This document shows, in pieces, positions 28,015 to 37,264 of a DNA stretch of 64,000 nucleotides. The notes below the pieces were generated by a model, which did not search any database, had not been told where the DNA came from, and worked only from the letters and a program-made list of their open reading frames with translations. The stretch covers positions 62,001 to 126,000 of the forward strand of contig NZ_QICI01000092.1 of NCBI RefSeq assembly GCF_004119445.1. Direction: 5' to 3'. Both the position numbers and the translations under genes were made by a program. Every line of letters begins with the position of its first letter. The stretch's first letter is position 1. The DNA comes from Chryseobacterium sp. CH21. Lineage in GTDB: Bacteria; Bacteroidota; Bacteroidia; Flavobacteriales; Weeksellaceae.

Positions 28015-28215
28015 ATGTTATTAGCCATCTTACTTCCCTTCTTATCTTTCATGGTCCGTGGAAAAGTCTTCACCGGAATTATCTGCCTGATTTTACAGAT
28101 CACTCTGATCGGATGGCTTCCTGCTGCCATTTGGGCTGTACTTTCTTTAAATAATGCAAGAGCTGACAAAAGAAATGACCGATTAATCAAAGCCATGCGG
28201 GAAAACAAAAGATAA
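28015..28215 (+). CDS. YqaE/Pmp3-family small membrane protein
   Basis: 66 residues, two transmembrane segments (about 3-18 and 22-48) and a basic tail. The Pmp3 pattern is visible as ILLPFLSFMVRGK and TLIGWLPAAIWAV. Pmp3-type proteins affect membrane potential and salt tolerance in fungi; the bacterial role is unclear. Confidence 0.88.
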   Translation: MLLAILLPFLSFMVRGKVFTGIICLILQITLIGWLPAAIWAVLSLNNARADKRNDRLIKAMRENKR

Positions 28216-28313
28216 ATTTACTCAAATCAACCACAAACAACTGATTTAAAACCAATCAACAAACATCATCTATTGTTTTTCAAATTTTTGATTTATAAAT
28301 TTTATCAAAAATA

Positions 28314-28345
28314 TTTGCGAAACCGAAAAGTTGCACATAAATTTG
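28314..28345 (+). promoter_or_regulatory. Promoter of the ArsR-SRPBCC operon
   Basis: TTTG at 28314-28317, 20 nt spacer, TAAATTTG at 28338-28345. It is one of the most complete -33/-7 matches in the window. Confidence 0.7.
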
Positions 28346-28378
28346 CAACCATATGGTTTCATTTAAAAATCGTTGTTT

Positions 28379-28699
28379 ATGAGAAGAGATATTTTTCAGG
28401 CTATAGCAGATCCCACACGCAGAGCTATTATTGCATTGATAGCAGTACAGGCAATGACACCCAATGCCATAGCTGAGCATTTTGACACTACCAGACAGGC
28501 TGTCTCAAAACATCTGAAAATTCTGACTGAGTGCGAATTGGTAACTCAAAACCAACAAGGAAGAGAAATTTATTACTTTTTAGAAATTGACAAAATGAAA
28601 GAAATAGATCATTGGCTGGAACAATTCAGAAAGATTTGGGAAAGTCGTTTTGAGCAGCTTGATACTTTACTGGCAACATTGAAAAGCCAGCAGAAATAA
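28379..28699 (+). CDS. ArsR-family transcriptional regulator
   Basis: 106 residues; winged-helix repressor. [20 protein letters not shown] and [20 protein letters not shown] with [10 protein letters not shown] are the canonical HTH of the SRPBCC-linked (SdpR-type) ArsR group. It has no metal-binding cysteines, so it is not a metal sensor. The start at ATG 28379 is preferred over a TTG at 28373. It is the first gene of a three-gene operon with two SRPBCC genes. Confidence 0.92.
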   Translation: MRRDIFQAIADPTRRAIIALIAVQAMTPNAIAEHFDTTRQAVSKHLKILTECELVTQNQQGREIYYFLEIDKMKEIDHWLEQFRKIWESRFEQLDTLLATLKSQQK

Positions 28700-28750
28700 A
28701 ATCTAATACCGCAACATCATTCAAACCAAAACAAACTATAAAATAATATT

Positions 28751-29254
28751 ATGAAACATCTTCTTCAGTTCGATTTTCTTGCAGACAAGGAAAAGAACAC
28801 TTTAACGATCAGACGTGAATTTATGGCAGGCCGACAATTGGTTTGGGACTGCTACACAAAGAGTGAACTTCTTGACCGCTGGTTTGCACCAAAACCATTG
28901 ACTACCAAAACAAAATCTATGGATTTCAGTGAAAGCGGACACTGGCATTATGCTATGGTAGAGCCCAATGGAACAGAATACTGGGGCTGGGTAAGTTATC
29001 ACAAAATCAACCCTATTGATTCTTATACCTCAAGCGATGCATTTTGCAATGAACAGGGAGAGATCAACACAAGTCTGCCTCAGGCAGAATGGATAGTCTC
29101 TTTCACAGATAAAAATGAAAATACCCTTGTAGAAACTATTGTCACTTATCAATCCTTAGCTGATCTGGAAACCATTATCGAGATGGGTATGGAACAAGGC
29201 ATGACGGCCACTCTTGAAAAACTTGACGAATTATTATTAACATTAAAATCATAA
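28751..29254 (+). CDS. SRPBCC (AHSA1-type) protein
   Basis: 167 residues of the activator of Hsp90 ATPase homologue 1-like group. RREFMAGRQLVWDCYTKSEL with LDRWFAPKPLTTKTKSMDF begins the fold, and the closing helix is QGMTATLEKLDELLLTLKS. It is in an operon with the upstream ArsR regulator, a common pairing. The ligand is unknown. Confidence 0.9.
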   Translation: MKHLLQFDFLADKEKNTLTIRREFMAGRQLVWDCYTKSELLDRWFAPKPLTTKTKSMDFSESGHWHYAMVEPNGTEYWGWVSYHKINPIDSYTSSDAFCNEQGEINTSLPQAEWIVSFTDKNENTLVETIVTYQSLADLETIIEMGMEQGMTATLEKLDELLLTLKS

Positions 29255-29257
29255 AAA

Positions 29258-29671
29258 ATGAGCCACAAAATCACAGTTTCTGCTACCATCAATGCAGATG
29301 CAAAAAAAGTATGGAATTATTACACCAACCCTGATCACATCACTCAATGGAACTTTGCTGATCCTTCGTGGCAATGCCCATCTGCTTCCAACGATATAAA
29401 AGTAGGAGGAAAATATGCAGCAAGAATGGAAGCTAAAGACGGAAGTTTCGGTTTCGATTTTGAAGCGGTTTATGATGAAATAAAAGATGGGGAAAACTTT
29501 ACGTATACCATGCCGGACGGAAGACAGTTGCAGGTTGACTTTAAAGAAAATAATGGTCAAACTCACGTGGATGTTGCTTTCGATCCGGAAAATCAAAACC
29601 CTGAAGAAATGCAAAAAGGAGGCTGGCAGGCTATTCTTGATAATTTCAAAAAGTATACGGAATCGAATTAA
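29258..29671 (+). CDS. SRPBCC (AHSA1-type) protein
   Basis: 137 residues. KITVSATINADAKKVWNYYT, HITQWNFADPSWQCPSA and GGWQAILDNFKKYTES follow the AHSA1/polyketide-cyclase-like fold. It starts 3 nt after the previous gene; last gene of the ArsR operon. It shares only fold-level similarity with its neighbour. Confidence 0.9.
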   Translation: MSHKITVSATINADAKKVWNYYTNPDHITQWNFADPSWQCPSASNDIKVGGKYAARMEAKDGSFGFDFEAVYDEIKDGENFTYTMPDGRQLQVDFKENNGQTHVDVAFDPENQNPEEMQKGGWQAILDNFKKYTESN

Positions 29672-29698
29672 AAAGATTCTAATTGAAAACAATGATAT

Positions 29699-29728
29699 AA
29701 AGCTGGATGTAGAACATTCAGCTTTTGT
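29699..29728 (+). terminator. Terminator of the ArsR-SRPBCC operon
   Basis: AAAGCTGGATGT-AGA-ACATTCAGCTTT (one G-T) followed by TGTTTTT. Confidence 0.75.
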
Positions 29729-29769
29729 TTTTAGTTGATGGCAGCATCAGTATTTTGGCATAATTATCG

Positions 29770-29777
29770 TAAATTTG
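29770..29777 (+). promoter_or_regulatory. -7 box upstream of the methyltransferase gene
   Basis: TAAATTTG, 94 nt before the ATG; a fairly long leader is implied. Confidence 0.45.
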
Positions 29778-29871
29778 CACTAGATCTTATTCTCACCAGA
29801 GAAACTACCAGAATAGTAAAATTCCTTTTACTGAAACATTTTAACATCAAAAAACATAAATTATTAATGTC

Positions 29872-30603
29872 ATGAAAGAAAATAAATACGACAATCCATC
29901 ATTTTTTGACCAATACGAAAAAATGCTTCGTTCTCAGATTGGGCTGGAAGGAGCCGGAGAATGGCATACATTGAAAAATATGCTCCCTGATTTTCAAGGA
30001 AAAAATGTTCTTGACCTTGGCTGTGGTTTTGGATGGCACTGCCGTTATGCGATGGAAAACGGAGCACAATCTGTGATCGGGATTGATCTTTCCGAAAAAA
30101 TGCTGGCAAAAGCTAAAGAGATCAATAATCTGGAAGGGATTCAATATGAAAGAAAAGCTTTGGAAGAAGTGAATTATCCTTCTGAAAAATTTGATCTGAT
30201 ATTGAGTTCTTTGACCTTGCATTATGTAGAATCTTTCGATACTCTGGTTCATAATATTTATCAATGGCTTACTCCCGGAGGATCATTTGTATTTTCAGTA
30301 GAACATCCTGTTTTTACTGCAGAAGGTGGTCAGGATTGGGTATATGATAAAAATGGTGAGAAAATCTGCTGGCCGGTGGATCGTTACTTTGTTGAAGGAA
30401 AAAGAAATACTACCTTTCTAGGAGAAAATGTTATTAAATATCATCGCACTTTAACGTCTTATTTAAATACTGTATTAAAATATGGCTTCAAAATCAAAGA
30501 AGTCATTGAGCCCGAGCCAAGTCAGGAAATGCTGAAAGAAATCCCGGAGATGAAAGAGGAGCTCCGCAGACCTATGATGTTATTAATCTCTGTAGAAAAA
30601 TAA
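29872..30603 (+). CDS. Class I SAM-dependent methyltransferase
   Basis: 243 residues. SAM-binding motif I is VLDLGCGFGWHCRYA (about residue 44-58), motif II is IGIDLSEKMLAKA, and LILSSLTLHYVESF matches the post-motif region. The Methyltransf_11 fold is clear. EHPVFTAEGGQDWVYDKNG is typical of small-molecule methyltransferases. The substrate is unknown. Confidence 0.92.
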   Translation: MKENKYDNPSFFDQYEKMLRSQIGLEGAGEWHTLKNMLPDFQGKNVLDLGCGFGWHCRYAMENGAQSVIGIDLSEKMLAKAKEINNLEGIQYERKALEEVNYPSEKFDLILSSLTLHYVESFDTLVHNIYQWLTPGGSFVFSVEHPVFTAEGGQDWVYDKNGEKICWPVDRYFVEGKRNTTFLGENVIKYHRTLTSYLNTVLKYGFKIKEVIEPEPSQEMLKEIPEMKEELRRPMMLLISVEK

Positions 30604-30659
30604 CTTGGAAACAGGTACAAGAAAATAATCTTAAAAAGAGTTCATAAGTGATTATAATG

Positions 30660-30667
30660 TATATTTG
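30660..30667 (+). promoter_or_regulatory. -7 promoter box of the 30689 serine hydrolase
   Basis: TATATTTG, 21 nt before the ATG. An in-frame TTG at 30665 overlaps it. Confidence 0.6.
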
Positions 30668-30688
30668 TTTCGTTACAAACAACACATT

Positions 30689-31969
30689 ATGAAGCTTTTG
30701 TCATTTCTCTTCATTTTTATATTTTCAATAGAACTTTCCGCTCAACAATACGATAAAGAACTGGATCACTATTTTACGGCATTAACAGATCTGAAAAATT
30801 TTAACGGAAATGTAAAGATCGTAAAGAACAATACTATTCTTCTTGATAAAACGTATAATATACCGAATGAAGATAGAGCATTACAGGTCAATAAAAACAG
30901 TAAATTCATTATAGCTTCAGTCTCAAAAATATTTGTAAAATATGGAATTTTTAAATTGGTTGAACAGGGAAAATTAAAGCTGTCAGATCCTCTCAACAAA
31001 TACATCAGTGATTTTCCCAATGGTGAAAAAATTTCTATTGAAAACCTGCTATTTCATCAATCCGGACTTCCAAGAGAAATCAAAGATTATGAGAAGTATG
31101 ACCATCTCAGCCTAGAAAAAATAATAGAGCTGGCTAAAAAGGAGTCGCTGCAATTCCAGCCTGGAACTCAAACTTTATATTCAAATGTAGGATATTTTAT
31201 TCTGCATGATCTCATTGGAAAATTATCTGATAAAGGGTATTGGGATTTTATCCAGACTGAAATTATCAAAAAATATCATTTAAAAAATACCCGTGAATTC
31301 AATTCTGCACAATCACTATCTGATTTTGCTTATGGATTTTCAAGTGAGGACGGTAAAATTATAGCTGTTCCCCATACCAGCATCAACCGTTTTGAAACAG
31401 GAAATTATGTATCAACTACGGATGATCTTTACAGTTTTAGCCAACAGCTTATTTTGGGGAAGAATCTCAGAAAAGATCTTGTTCTTATCATGTTTGGAAA
31501 AGACAGTCAATTAGTACAGGCGGGTGGCAGACCCGGCTATAGGGCTTATTACTATCAAAACCTAAAATCGGGAATTACATTTATTTTTACATCAAATTTC
31601 ACGGATATTCCCTTTCAGAAAGTAACTGAAGACATCATTAATCTTTTAAACGATCAACCTTACCGTATCCCACAGAAAATTAACAAAAAAACAATTGAAG
31701 TTTCTGATGAAATTCTAAAACAATACACCGGAAAATTTGCCCTTGAAGCAGACCAATCACAAGTTTTTACCATTATCCTGGAAAATCATTTTCTGTATAT
31801 TCTTGATAAAGATGGTGAGAAAACCAAAATTCATCCCGAATCTCAAACCTCTTTTTTTGATAATCCTGAGTCTGAAGACGGTTATCAATTTGTAAAAAAC
31901 AATGATCATCAATATGACCTAATCATCATTTCGACTGGAGTAAAATTAAAAACCAAACGGATACAATAA
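30689..31969 (+). CDS. Exported serine hydrolase (beta-lactamase fold)
   Basis: 426 residues with a signal peptide (MKLLSFLFIFIFSIELSAQ). The SxxK nucleophile lies in IIASVSKIFVKYG, the YxN element in YSNVGYFILHDLIGK, and a C-terminal small beta domain follows about residue 350. Class C beta-lactamase/DD-peptidase-like; substrate unknown. A second hydrolase gene follows 118 bp later with its own promoter. Confidence 0.9.
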   Translation: MKLLSFLFIFIFSIELSAQQYDKELDHYFTALTDLKNFNGNVKIVKNNTILLDKTYNIPNEDRALQVNKNSKFIIASVSKIFVKYGIFKLVEQGKLKLSDPLNKYISDFPNGEKISIENLLFHQSGLPREIKDYEKYDHLSLEKIIELAKKESLQFQPGTQTLYSNVGYFILHDLIGKLSDKGYWDFIQTEIIKKYHLKNTREFNSAQSLSDFAYGFSSEDGKIIAVPHTSINRFETGNYVSTTDDLYSFSQQLILGKNLRKDLVLIMFGKDSQLVQAGGRPGYRAYYYQNLKSGITFIFTSNFTDIPFQKVTEDIINLLNDQPYRIPQKINKKTIEVSDEILKQYTGKFALEADQSQVFTIILENHFLYILDKDGEKTKIHPESQTSFFDNPESEDGYQFVKNNDHQYDLIIISTGVKLKTKRIQ

Positions 31970-32060
31970 ACAGATCAGCCCCTTGTCTTATTATGATTAA
32001 TTTTTAAAATTTAAAAATACAAATAACTATATTGTATAACATAGTAATTAAAATAAATCA

Positions 32061-32068
32061 TATCTTTG
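32061..32068 (+). promoter_or_regulatory. -7 promoter box of the 32088 serine hydrolase
   Basis: TATCTTTG, 19 nt before ATG 32088. Confidence 0.6.
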
Positions 32069-32087
32069 CATAACAAATTACATAGAT

Positions 32088-33184
32088 ATGATTATTAAAA
32101 ACTCATAACCGCCTTTGCTTTGCTTCCATTTTTAAACTCTACAATGGATGCTCAGGCACTCTCAAAAGGATATGAAAAGAAAATTGACAGTATTATCCAA
32201 ACTGAATTCGGGAATAAAAATGAACCTGGCGGGGTTTTTCTGATTACTCAACACGGAAAAAATCTGTATCGGAAAGCATTTGGGAAAGCCAATCTTGAAC
32301 TTAACGTCAATATGACCCCTGAGAATGTTTTTCAAATTGGGTCAATGACCAAACAGTTTACTGCTGTGGCCATCCTGATGTTGGAGCAGCAAGGAAAACT
32401 CAATACCGATGATCCTGTTTCAAAATACATCAAAGATTATCCTAACGGAGATAAAATCACCATTCATCATTTGCTGACCCACACTTCAGGAATAAAAGAT
32501 TTCACGAAAATGAAATCTATATCTTCCATTGCCCAAAAAGAAATGAAACCTGAAGAGATGGTTAATTTTTTCAAAAATGAACCTGTGGATTTCGCTCCCG
32601 GAGAAAAGTTTGATTACAACAATTCCGGATATGTCGTCTTGGGATATATTATTGAGCTGGTTTCCGGAACTTCTTATGAAGATTTTGTTAAGAAAAATAT
32701 CTTTGACAAAGCAGGTATGAGCCATTCTTATTATGCTTCCGACAGAAAAGTGATTCCTCAAAGAGCGTATGGATATCACAAAAAAGAACAAGGGTTTGTG
32801 AATAAAACCGTTATCAGTTTCAGTGTTCCCTTTTCTTCCGGATCATTGATGTCTACTGCGGATGATATGCTCAAGTGGCAGCGGGCTTTGAATCAAAATC
32901 TATTATTAAATTCAAAGGAAACTCAAAAAGCTTTTCAGAAATATAAACTGAATAACGGTGAAGAATTTACCTACGGCTACGGATGGCATTTGAAAGACAT
33001 CAATGGAATTCCAGACCGTGAACATGGAGGTAGTGTCTTCGGATTTAAAAGTATGGGTGTTTACATTCCTGCTGAAGATGTTTACGTAATTGGACTCAGC
33101 AACTGCGACTGCCACTCTCCTACTGAAGTGACCAGAAGTATTGCGAAAGCCACATTAACTGAAATGAAAACCTCATCAAAATAA
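32088..33184 (+). CDS. Exported serine hydrolase (signal peptide split by frameshift)
   Basis: The continuous frame begins at TTG 32120 with LPFLNSTMDAQALSKG, lacking a start of the signal peptide. ATG 32088 with one extra A in the run 32097-32101 gives MIIKKLITAFALLPFLNSTM DAQ, a normal signal peptide, and lies 19 nt past a perfect -7 box. The domain shows SxxK in IGSMTKQFTAVAI, YNNSGYVVLGYI (YxN) and HGGSVFGF (HxG motif). About 365 aa joined. Beta-lactamase-fold serine hydrolase; substrate unknown. Confidence 0.85.
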
Positions 33185-33202
33185 CCTTAAAAACAAGGTA
33201 TT

Positions 33203-34608
33203 TTATTTTCCATGTTTCATTTCAGGAAGAACATGATCCGGAACTTTAAAAACACAGATCATTACAAAAATGAGACAGAAAATATTGATGAGTAAAGCAA
33301 CAGAGAAAGCATTGTGATAATGCTGAATAGCAGGTTTTGATCCCAAAAAATAATAAAAAACACTTCCTACAGCAACAATTCCGCCAATGGCAGCGATCTG
33401 TTGGAAAGTATTATAAACACCAGAGGCATTTCCGATCAGTTTTTCAGACATTCCCGACAGCGCGATATTAGCCAGTGAAGGAATAACAGATCCTATTCCC
33501 AGCCCATGCAAAAATAAAAGCAGACAAAAAACCGGAAAGCTCTTCTCCATTCTGAATAAAAACAGCTGAAGAATAAGAACAGTAATAATAAAAACAAGCC
33601 CTGCCATCAGGGCTTTTTGCCATATTTCAAAATCAATTTTACGGAAATAAAAGACGCCAGAATAAAACCCAATCCCTGAAAGACAATAATTTCTCCTGCT
33701 TCTAGCGGACTGATCTCTAGTCCATCCTGAAAAAATAATGACAGAATATAAAAATAAGAATCCAACATGATAAAAAAGAAAGAGACAGCAATGATTCCAA
33801 GATTAAAATTTTTATAACGGAATAACTCAAAATCAATCAGATAAGAACGTTCATTTTGGATTCTCTTCTTTTGATTTTTTATAAAAGTGAATAAAATCCC
33901 CCCGGAAACAATCATTAATGAAATATTTTTGAAATGGAGACCGTCATGCTCAGACATCGTCAATGCATAAGTAGCGCAGAACAATCCCGCAGAAAGCACT
34001 AATACACCAACTGCATCAAAAGATTGCTTCACAGCAACTTTAGATTCATCCAATAATTTCAGTGTAAGGAAAACAGCCGGTAAACAGATAGGAATATTCA
34101 TCAGAAAAATAAGTCTCCATGGCTCTTCCATCATCGTCAGGGATGAAAAATAGCCGCCAAGGAACTGTCCTAAAACTGTTCCTACTCCAATCGTAATCCC
34201 GTACCAGCCCATTGCTTTAGTACGCTCCTGATGATCAGAAAACAGAATTTGTATCATGGAAAGTACCTGAGGAGCCATCATAGCAGCACTTATTCCCTGA
34301 ACAAATCTTGAAATCACCAGTTGGCCTGCTCCTACGGAAAGTCCGCAGGCAATAGAGCTTATCATAAAAGCAATCAGCCCAATTATATAGATTTTTTTTC
34401 TTCCATAAAGATCACCCAATCGCCCTCCGGTAATGAGTAAAGAAGCAAATCCAATGAGGTAAGCTGCAATCATAAACTGCATTTCTCCGTTAGAAGCATG
34501 AAGATCGCGCTGTATGGAAGGTATGGATACATTGATGATAAAAATATCCATGATCGTCAATAACTTCCCAAACAATATCACCAATAATTTCAAACACTTA
34601 TGTTTCAT
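33203..34608 (-). CDS. MFS drug/solute exporter, DHA2 type (frameshifted)
   Basis: About 468 residues with some 12-14 transmembrane segments. The start LTIMDIFIINVSIPSIQRDL is the DHA2 (EmrB/QacA-like) motif, RLGDLYGRKKIYIIG is MFS motif A, and FVQGISAAMMAPQVLSMI is a further signature. The frame breaks at a five-T run on the plus strand (33614-33618): the first ORF ends LILKYGKKP*, and adding one base gives KYGKKALMAGLVFIITVLIL. It is downstream of a TetR gene that probably represses it. A TAGATATATCTA palindrome sits at its start. Confidence 0.87.
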
Positions 34609-34615
34609 TTTTATA

Positions 34616-34627
34616 TAGATATATCTA
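34616..34627. promoter_or_regulatory. Palindrome upstream of the MFS gene
   Basis: TAGATATATCTA, 12-bp perfect palindrome 8 nt before the MFS ATG. Its ATAGATA/TATCTAT half-sites match those of the operator at 35240-35261. Confidence 0.45.
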
Positions 34628-34647
34628 TTTTATATTAATCAAAAAAA

Positions 34648-35211
34648 TTAGGGCAATAAACCCTGAACAATTTTCTTTACCTGATCAAAAGAATCATTTT
34701 GTCTGTTGATAGTGGATGTAACAACTGCTCCTTCTATTAACAGAAAAATATTTTCTGCTATTAAATCAGAGCCTATCTTCTGCACTTGAACTGCATATTC
34801 ATTGACAAGTTTTCTGATCATCTCTTTTTGCTTTTCTTTATGCTGCTTGGCAAAAGCTGAAACAGAAGGATTGCTCTCACTTATTTCGGAGACAATTTTA
34901 ATGAAATGACATCCTGCAAACTTTGAAGTCTGCTGCAATTTTTTCCTGTAATCAATGAGTGCCAGAAGTTTTTGTTTTGGTTCTGACATCTTGGTTGTAC
35001 TGTTTTCAAACCCTTCAAACCAATTTATTTCTTCTTTAATAAGATAAGCCTGAAGAAGATCATTTTTAGATGAAAAGTGATTATATAACGAACCAATGGC
35101 AATATCAGCCTCTGCAATAATCTGGTTGATCCCCGTAGAATTATACCCTTGTTTATAAAACAAATCTGAAGCAACCCTGATTATTCTTTCGCGTACTTTT
35201 TCTTTTTTCAT
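34648..35211 (-). CDS. TetR-family transcriptional regulator
   Basis: 187 residues. The N-terminal HTH is RERIIRVASDLFYKQGYNST with GINQIIAEADIAIGSLYNHF and SSKNDLLQAYL, the typical TetR fold. The C-terminal ligand domain is variable. It lies immediately upstream of the MFS exporter on the same strand and divergent from a VOC lipoprotein gene. A perfect palindrome overlaps its promoter, so it is presumably an autorepressor that also controls the exporter. The inducer is unknown. Confidence 0.93.
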   Translation of the reverse strand: MKKEKVRERIIRVASDLFYKQGYNSTGINQIIAEADIAIGSLYNHFSSKNDLLQAYLIKEEINWFEGFENSTTKMSEPKQKLLALIDYRKKLQQTSKFAGCHFIKIVSEISESNPSVSAFAKQHKEKQKEMIRKLVNEYAVQVQKIGSDLIAENIFLLIEGAVVTSTINRQNDSFDQVKKIVQGLLP

Positions 35212-35225
35212 CGTGAAAATTTTTA

Positions 35226-35233
35226 CAAATGTA
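35226..35233 (-). promoter_or_regulatory. -7 promoter box of the 34648 tetR gene
   Basis: TACATTTG on the minus strand, 14 nt before the ATG. The operator lies directly upstream, between -7 and -33. Confidence 0.6.
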
Positions 35234-35239
35234 GATAAA

Positions 35240-35261
35240 AAATAGATAAGTCTATCTATTT
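35240..35261. promoter_or_regulatory. Candidate TetR operator
   Basis: AAATAGATA-AGTC-TATCTATTT, perfect 9-bp arms, placed between the -33 and -7 positions of the tetR promoter and in the shared divergent region with the VOC gene. Confidence 0.65.
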
Positions 35262-35329
35262 TTAAAATTGAGATAAAAACTTTATTTTAGAGTCAGAAAA
35301 TTATTTTCTGATCATTAAACTTTCAAACC

Positions 35330-35797
35330 ATGAAGCCGCAGTCTTACATTTTGATTTTCTTATGGTTAATAGGTGTATCTTGCAGCCAGTCACAGCAACC
35401 TAATCCTTTTAAAAATATGAAAGCTACCAATCCTGTTGTCTACTTCGAAATTCCTGTAAATGATTTGGAACGTGCCGAAAAGTTCTATTCTGCGGTTTTC
35501 AACTTTAGTTTTGATAAAGAAATCATAGACAATTATGAGATGGCTCTATTTCCTTTCGAAGAAAAAAATAGTGGTATTACAGGAGCTTTGGCTAAAGGAG
35601 AGGTCTATAAACCATCCAAAAACGGAGTCATTATTTATTTTAAAACAGAGAATATTGATCAAACCCTGAAAAAAGCCGTTCAACATGGAGGTTCCATTCT
35701 TTATCAAAAAAAGACAGACGAAAAATACGGATTTGCTGTTGCAGAATTTGAAGACTCGGAAGGCAACAGAATTGCCCTTCATGAAACCGTAAAATAG
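35330..35797 (+). CDS. VOC-family (glyoxalase-like) lipoprotein
   Basis: 155 residues. MKPQSYILIFLWLIGVSCSQ ends in a lipobox (GVSC), so it is probably a lipoprotein. The VOC domain follows: NPVVYFEIPVNDLERAEKFY, then GVIIYFKTENIDQTLKKAVQ and GFAVAEFEDSEGNRIALHE. This fold is used for metal-dependent isomerases or ligand binding; the activity is unknown. It is divergent from the TetR/MFS unit and may share its operator. Confidence 0.88.
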   Translation: MKPQSYILIFLWLIGVSCSQSQQPNPFKNMKATNPVVYFEIPVNDLERAEKFYSAVFNFSFDKEIIDNYEMALFPFEEKNSGITGALAKGEVYKPSKNGVIIYFKTENIDQTLKKAVQHGGSILYQKKTDEKYGFAVAEFEDSEGNRIALHETVK

Positions 35798-35891
35798 CCA
35801 TACCATTCACTACATATTAATTTTTTCCATACAGTTAAGGCATATTTTGTATATTTAAATAACCATTTGAAATCTAATTGGGTAAACAACT

Positions 35892-36515
35892 ATGGCGGAA
35901 GAACTTTATTTCATCAAGACCAATCCCACTATTGCCAAAATTAATTTGTACAATAAGATCAGCCGTGAGGAAGAAAACATTCTGAAATTTCTTCAGCCTG
36001 AAGCCCAAAGCACTCTTGAAACGATTAAAGAAAAAGTGAAAGATTCTGTGGAAGAGCTTACTCAGGAAGAGCTTCTTCTTATCTTTCAGTGGTTTCATAA
36101 AGTCTATTCTTCAGATCACGAGGAGGCTAAAACACAACTTTTCATCAATGGTATAGACCTTTTTTATGAGATTCCGACTACCATTCATGCTGAAAATTTC
36201 CTGCAGATCCTTTCAGATTATGAAAAGCTTCTGAAGCAGGACATGAATTATATTGTTGATTCCAAAAATTTCAATCAGTTTCTGATCTATGGGATATTCC
36301 TTACAGAAATGATCAACAGAGAACAGCATCCGGATAATATCCTTTGCGAATATCTGAAACCGGATAACCAGTCTTTATATCATTTGGCAGAAAACCAATG
36401 CAATTTGAAAGAGTTTGACCGTACACTGATCCCGGATCTTCAGCATTATTTTACAGATTTGTATGATCTTACCAAGTTTTACAAAGGTTCTATTATCAAG
36501 CTTGAGCAGGAGTAA
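35892..36515 (+). CDS. Hypothetical protein
   Basis: 207 residues, no signal peptide or transmembrane segment, mainly helical (QPEAQSTLETIKEKVKDSVE, LLLIFQWFHKVYSSDHEEAK). No family recognised. It stands alone on the plus strand, with normal composition for the window, so it is probably a genuine gene. Confidence 0.7.
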   Translation: MAEELYFIKTNPTIAKINLYNKISREEENILKFLQPEAQSTLETIKEKVKDSVEELTQEELLLIFQWFHKVYSSDHEEAKTQLFINGIDLFYEIPTTIHAENFLQILSDYEKLLKQDMNYIVDSKNFNQFLIYGIFLTEMINREQHPDNILCEYLKPDNQSLYHLAENQCNLKEFDRTLIPDLQHYFTDLYDLTKFYKGSIIKLEQE

Positions 36516-36656
36516 GAAAATATTCATCGGGAAATGTAACATCTTGCATTCAATAATTGTCTTCTATACATAACCGATAGAAAACTGCTGCTGAAAATGC
36601 AGTAAGAATGAGTATTGAATCAGGATAAAAACTATAACACAGCCAGCAGTCTCCTT

Positions 36657-37031
36657 TTACGATGTGGAACTGCTGGATTTTTTATATCCCGGTCTAACTC
36701 TAAAAAAGTAATATCCCATTCCTCCCGCAAAATAAGCCAATACATCCCAAAAATCTCCGGTGAAATGAGTAGATAGTTTAGGGCAGAGCACTTCAAACAA
36801 GAATGATAGATACAACGCTGAGGTCAGTACAAACTTCAAATCAGGTTTCCATGGGTAGCCTAAAATCCCATTCATGATATATTCTATCAGGCAGCAATAC
36901 ATAGGAATTGTAATTAAATCTGTAAAATAATCATTGATAACAGGAATAACAATTCCGTTACACCTCAGCAGAATGATTATACTCCAGACCGCCAGTCCCA
37001 GCAGGAACCAAAGTGAAATTTCTTTTTTCAT
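36657..37031 (-). CDS. Small multi-pass membrane protein
   Basis: 124 residues with about four hydrophobic segments and conserved-looking NDYFTDLITIPMYCCLIEYI and FEVLCPKLSTHFTGDFWDVL with AYFAGGMGYYFF. It resembles short proteins that databases label magnesium citrate secondary transporter, a label I regard as unproven. ATG 37031 is used; a GTG at 37034 is also possible. Its start overlaps the stop of the 46-codon ORF by 1 nt (TGATG). Probably regulated by the divergent TetR gene. Confidence 0.72.
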   Translation of the reverse strand: MKKEISLWFLLGLAVWSIIILLRCNGIVIPVINDYFTDLITIPMYCCLIEYIMNGILGYPWKPDLKFVLTSALYLSFLFEVLCPKLSTHFTGDFWDVLAYFAGGMGYYFFRVRPGYKKSSSSTS

Positions 37032-37171
37032 CACATATGCAGTACAGCCATTATTATCCCGAGAATCACCTGAAGTACTTTTGATATAACTTCCTGATAG
37101 TCTGTATTTTTTTCTTTATTAGTATTTTCTGCTGATTCATAATTAAATTTTGGTTTACCTTCCACTGTCAT
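37031..37171 (-). CDS. 46-residue single-TM protein
   Basis: A short ORF: MTVEGKPKFNYESAENTNKE, then KNTDYQEVISKVLQVILGII and MAVLHM. A charged N-terminus is followed by one hydrophobic segment. Support comes from a perfect -7 box 14 nt upstream and 1-nt stop-start overlap with the membrane protein at 36657. It may assist that membrane protein. No family recognised. Confidence 0.6.
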   Translation of the reverse strand: MTVEGKPKFNYESAENTNKEKNTDYQEVISKVLQVILGIIMAVLHM

Positions 37172-37185
37172 AAGATTTGATACTG

Positions 37186-37193
37186 CAAATATA
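37186..37193 (-). promoter_or_regulatory. -7 promoter box of the 37171 small-membrane-protein operon
   Basis: TATATTTG on the minus strand, 14 nt before the ATG at 37171. Confidence 0.6.
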
Positions 37194-37195
37194 TT

Positions 37196-37219
37196 AAATT
37201 AGAACATTTGTTCTAATTT
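37196..37219. promoter_or_regulatory. Perfect 24-bp palindrome, candidate TetR operator
   Basis: Arms AAATTAGAACA and TGTTCTAATTT separated by TT. It lies directly upstream of the minus-strand -7 box, between it and -33, and 33 bp upstream of the tetR -7 box. The position suits repression by the adjacent TetR protein. Confidence 0.7.
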
Positions 37220-37252
37220 AAAAAATATGATTTATATCCACTCTGATATTCT

Positions 37253-37260
37253 TATCTTTG
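37253..37260 (+). promoter_or_regulatory. -7 box giving a leaderless tetR transcript
   Basis: TATCTTTG followed by GGTT and the ATG at 37265. Confidence 0.6.
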
Positions 37261-37264
37261 GGTT

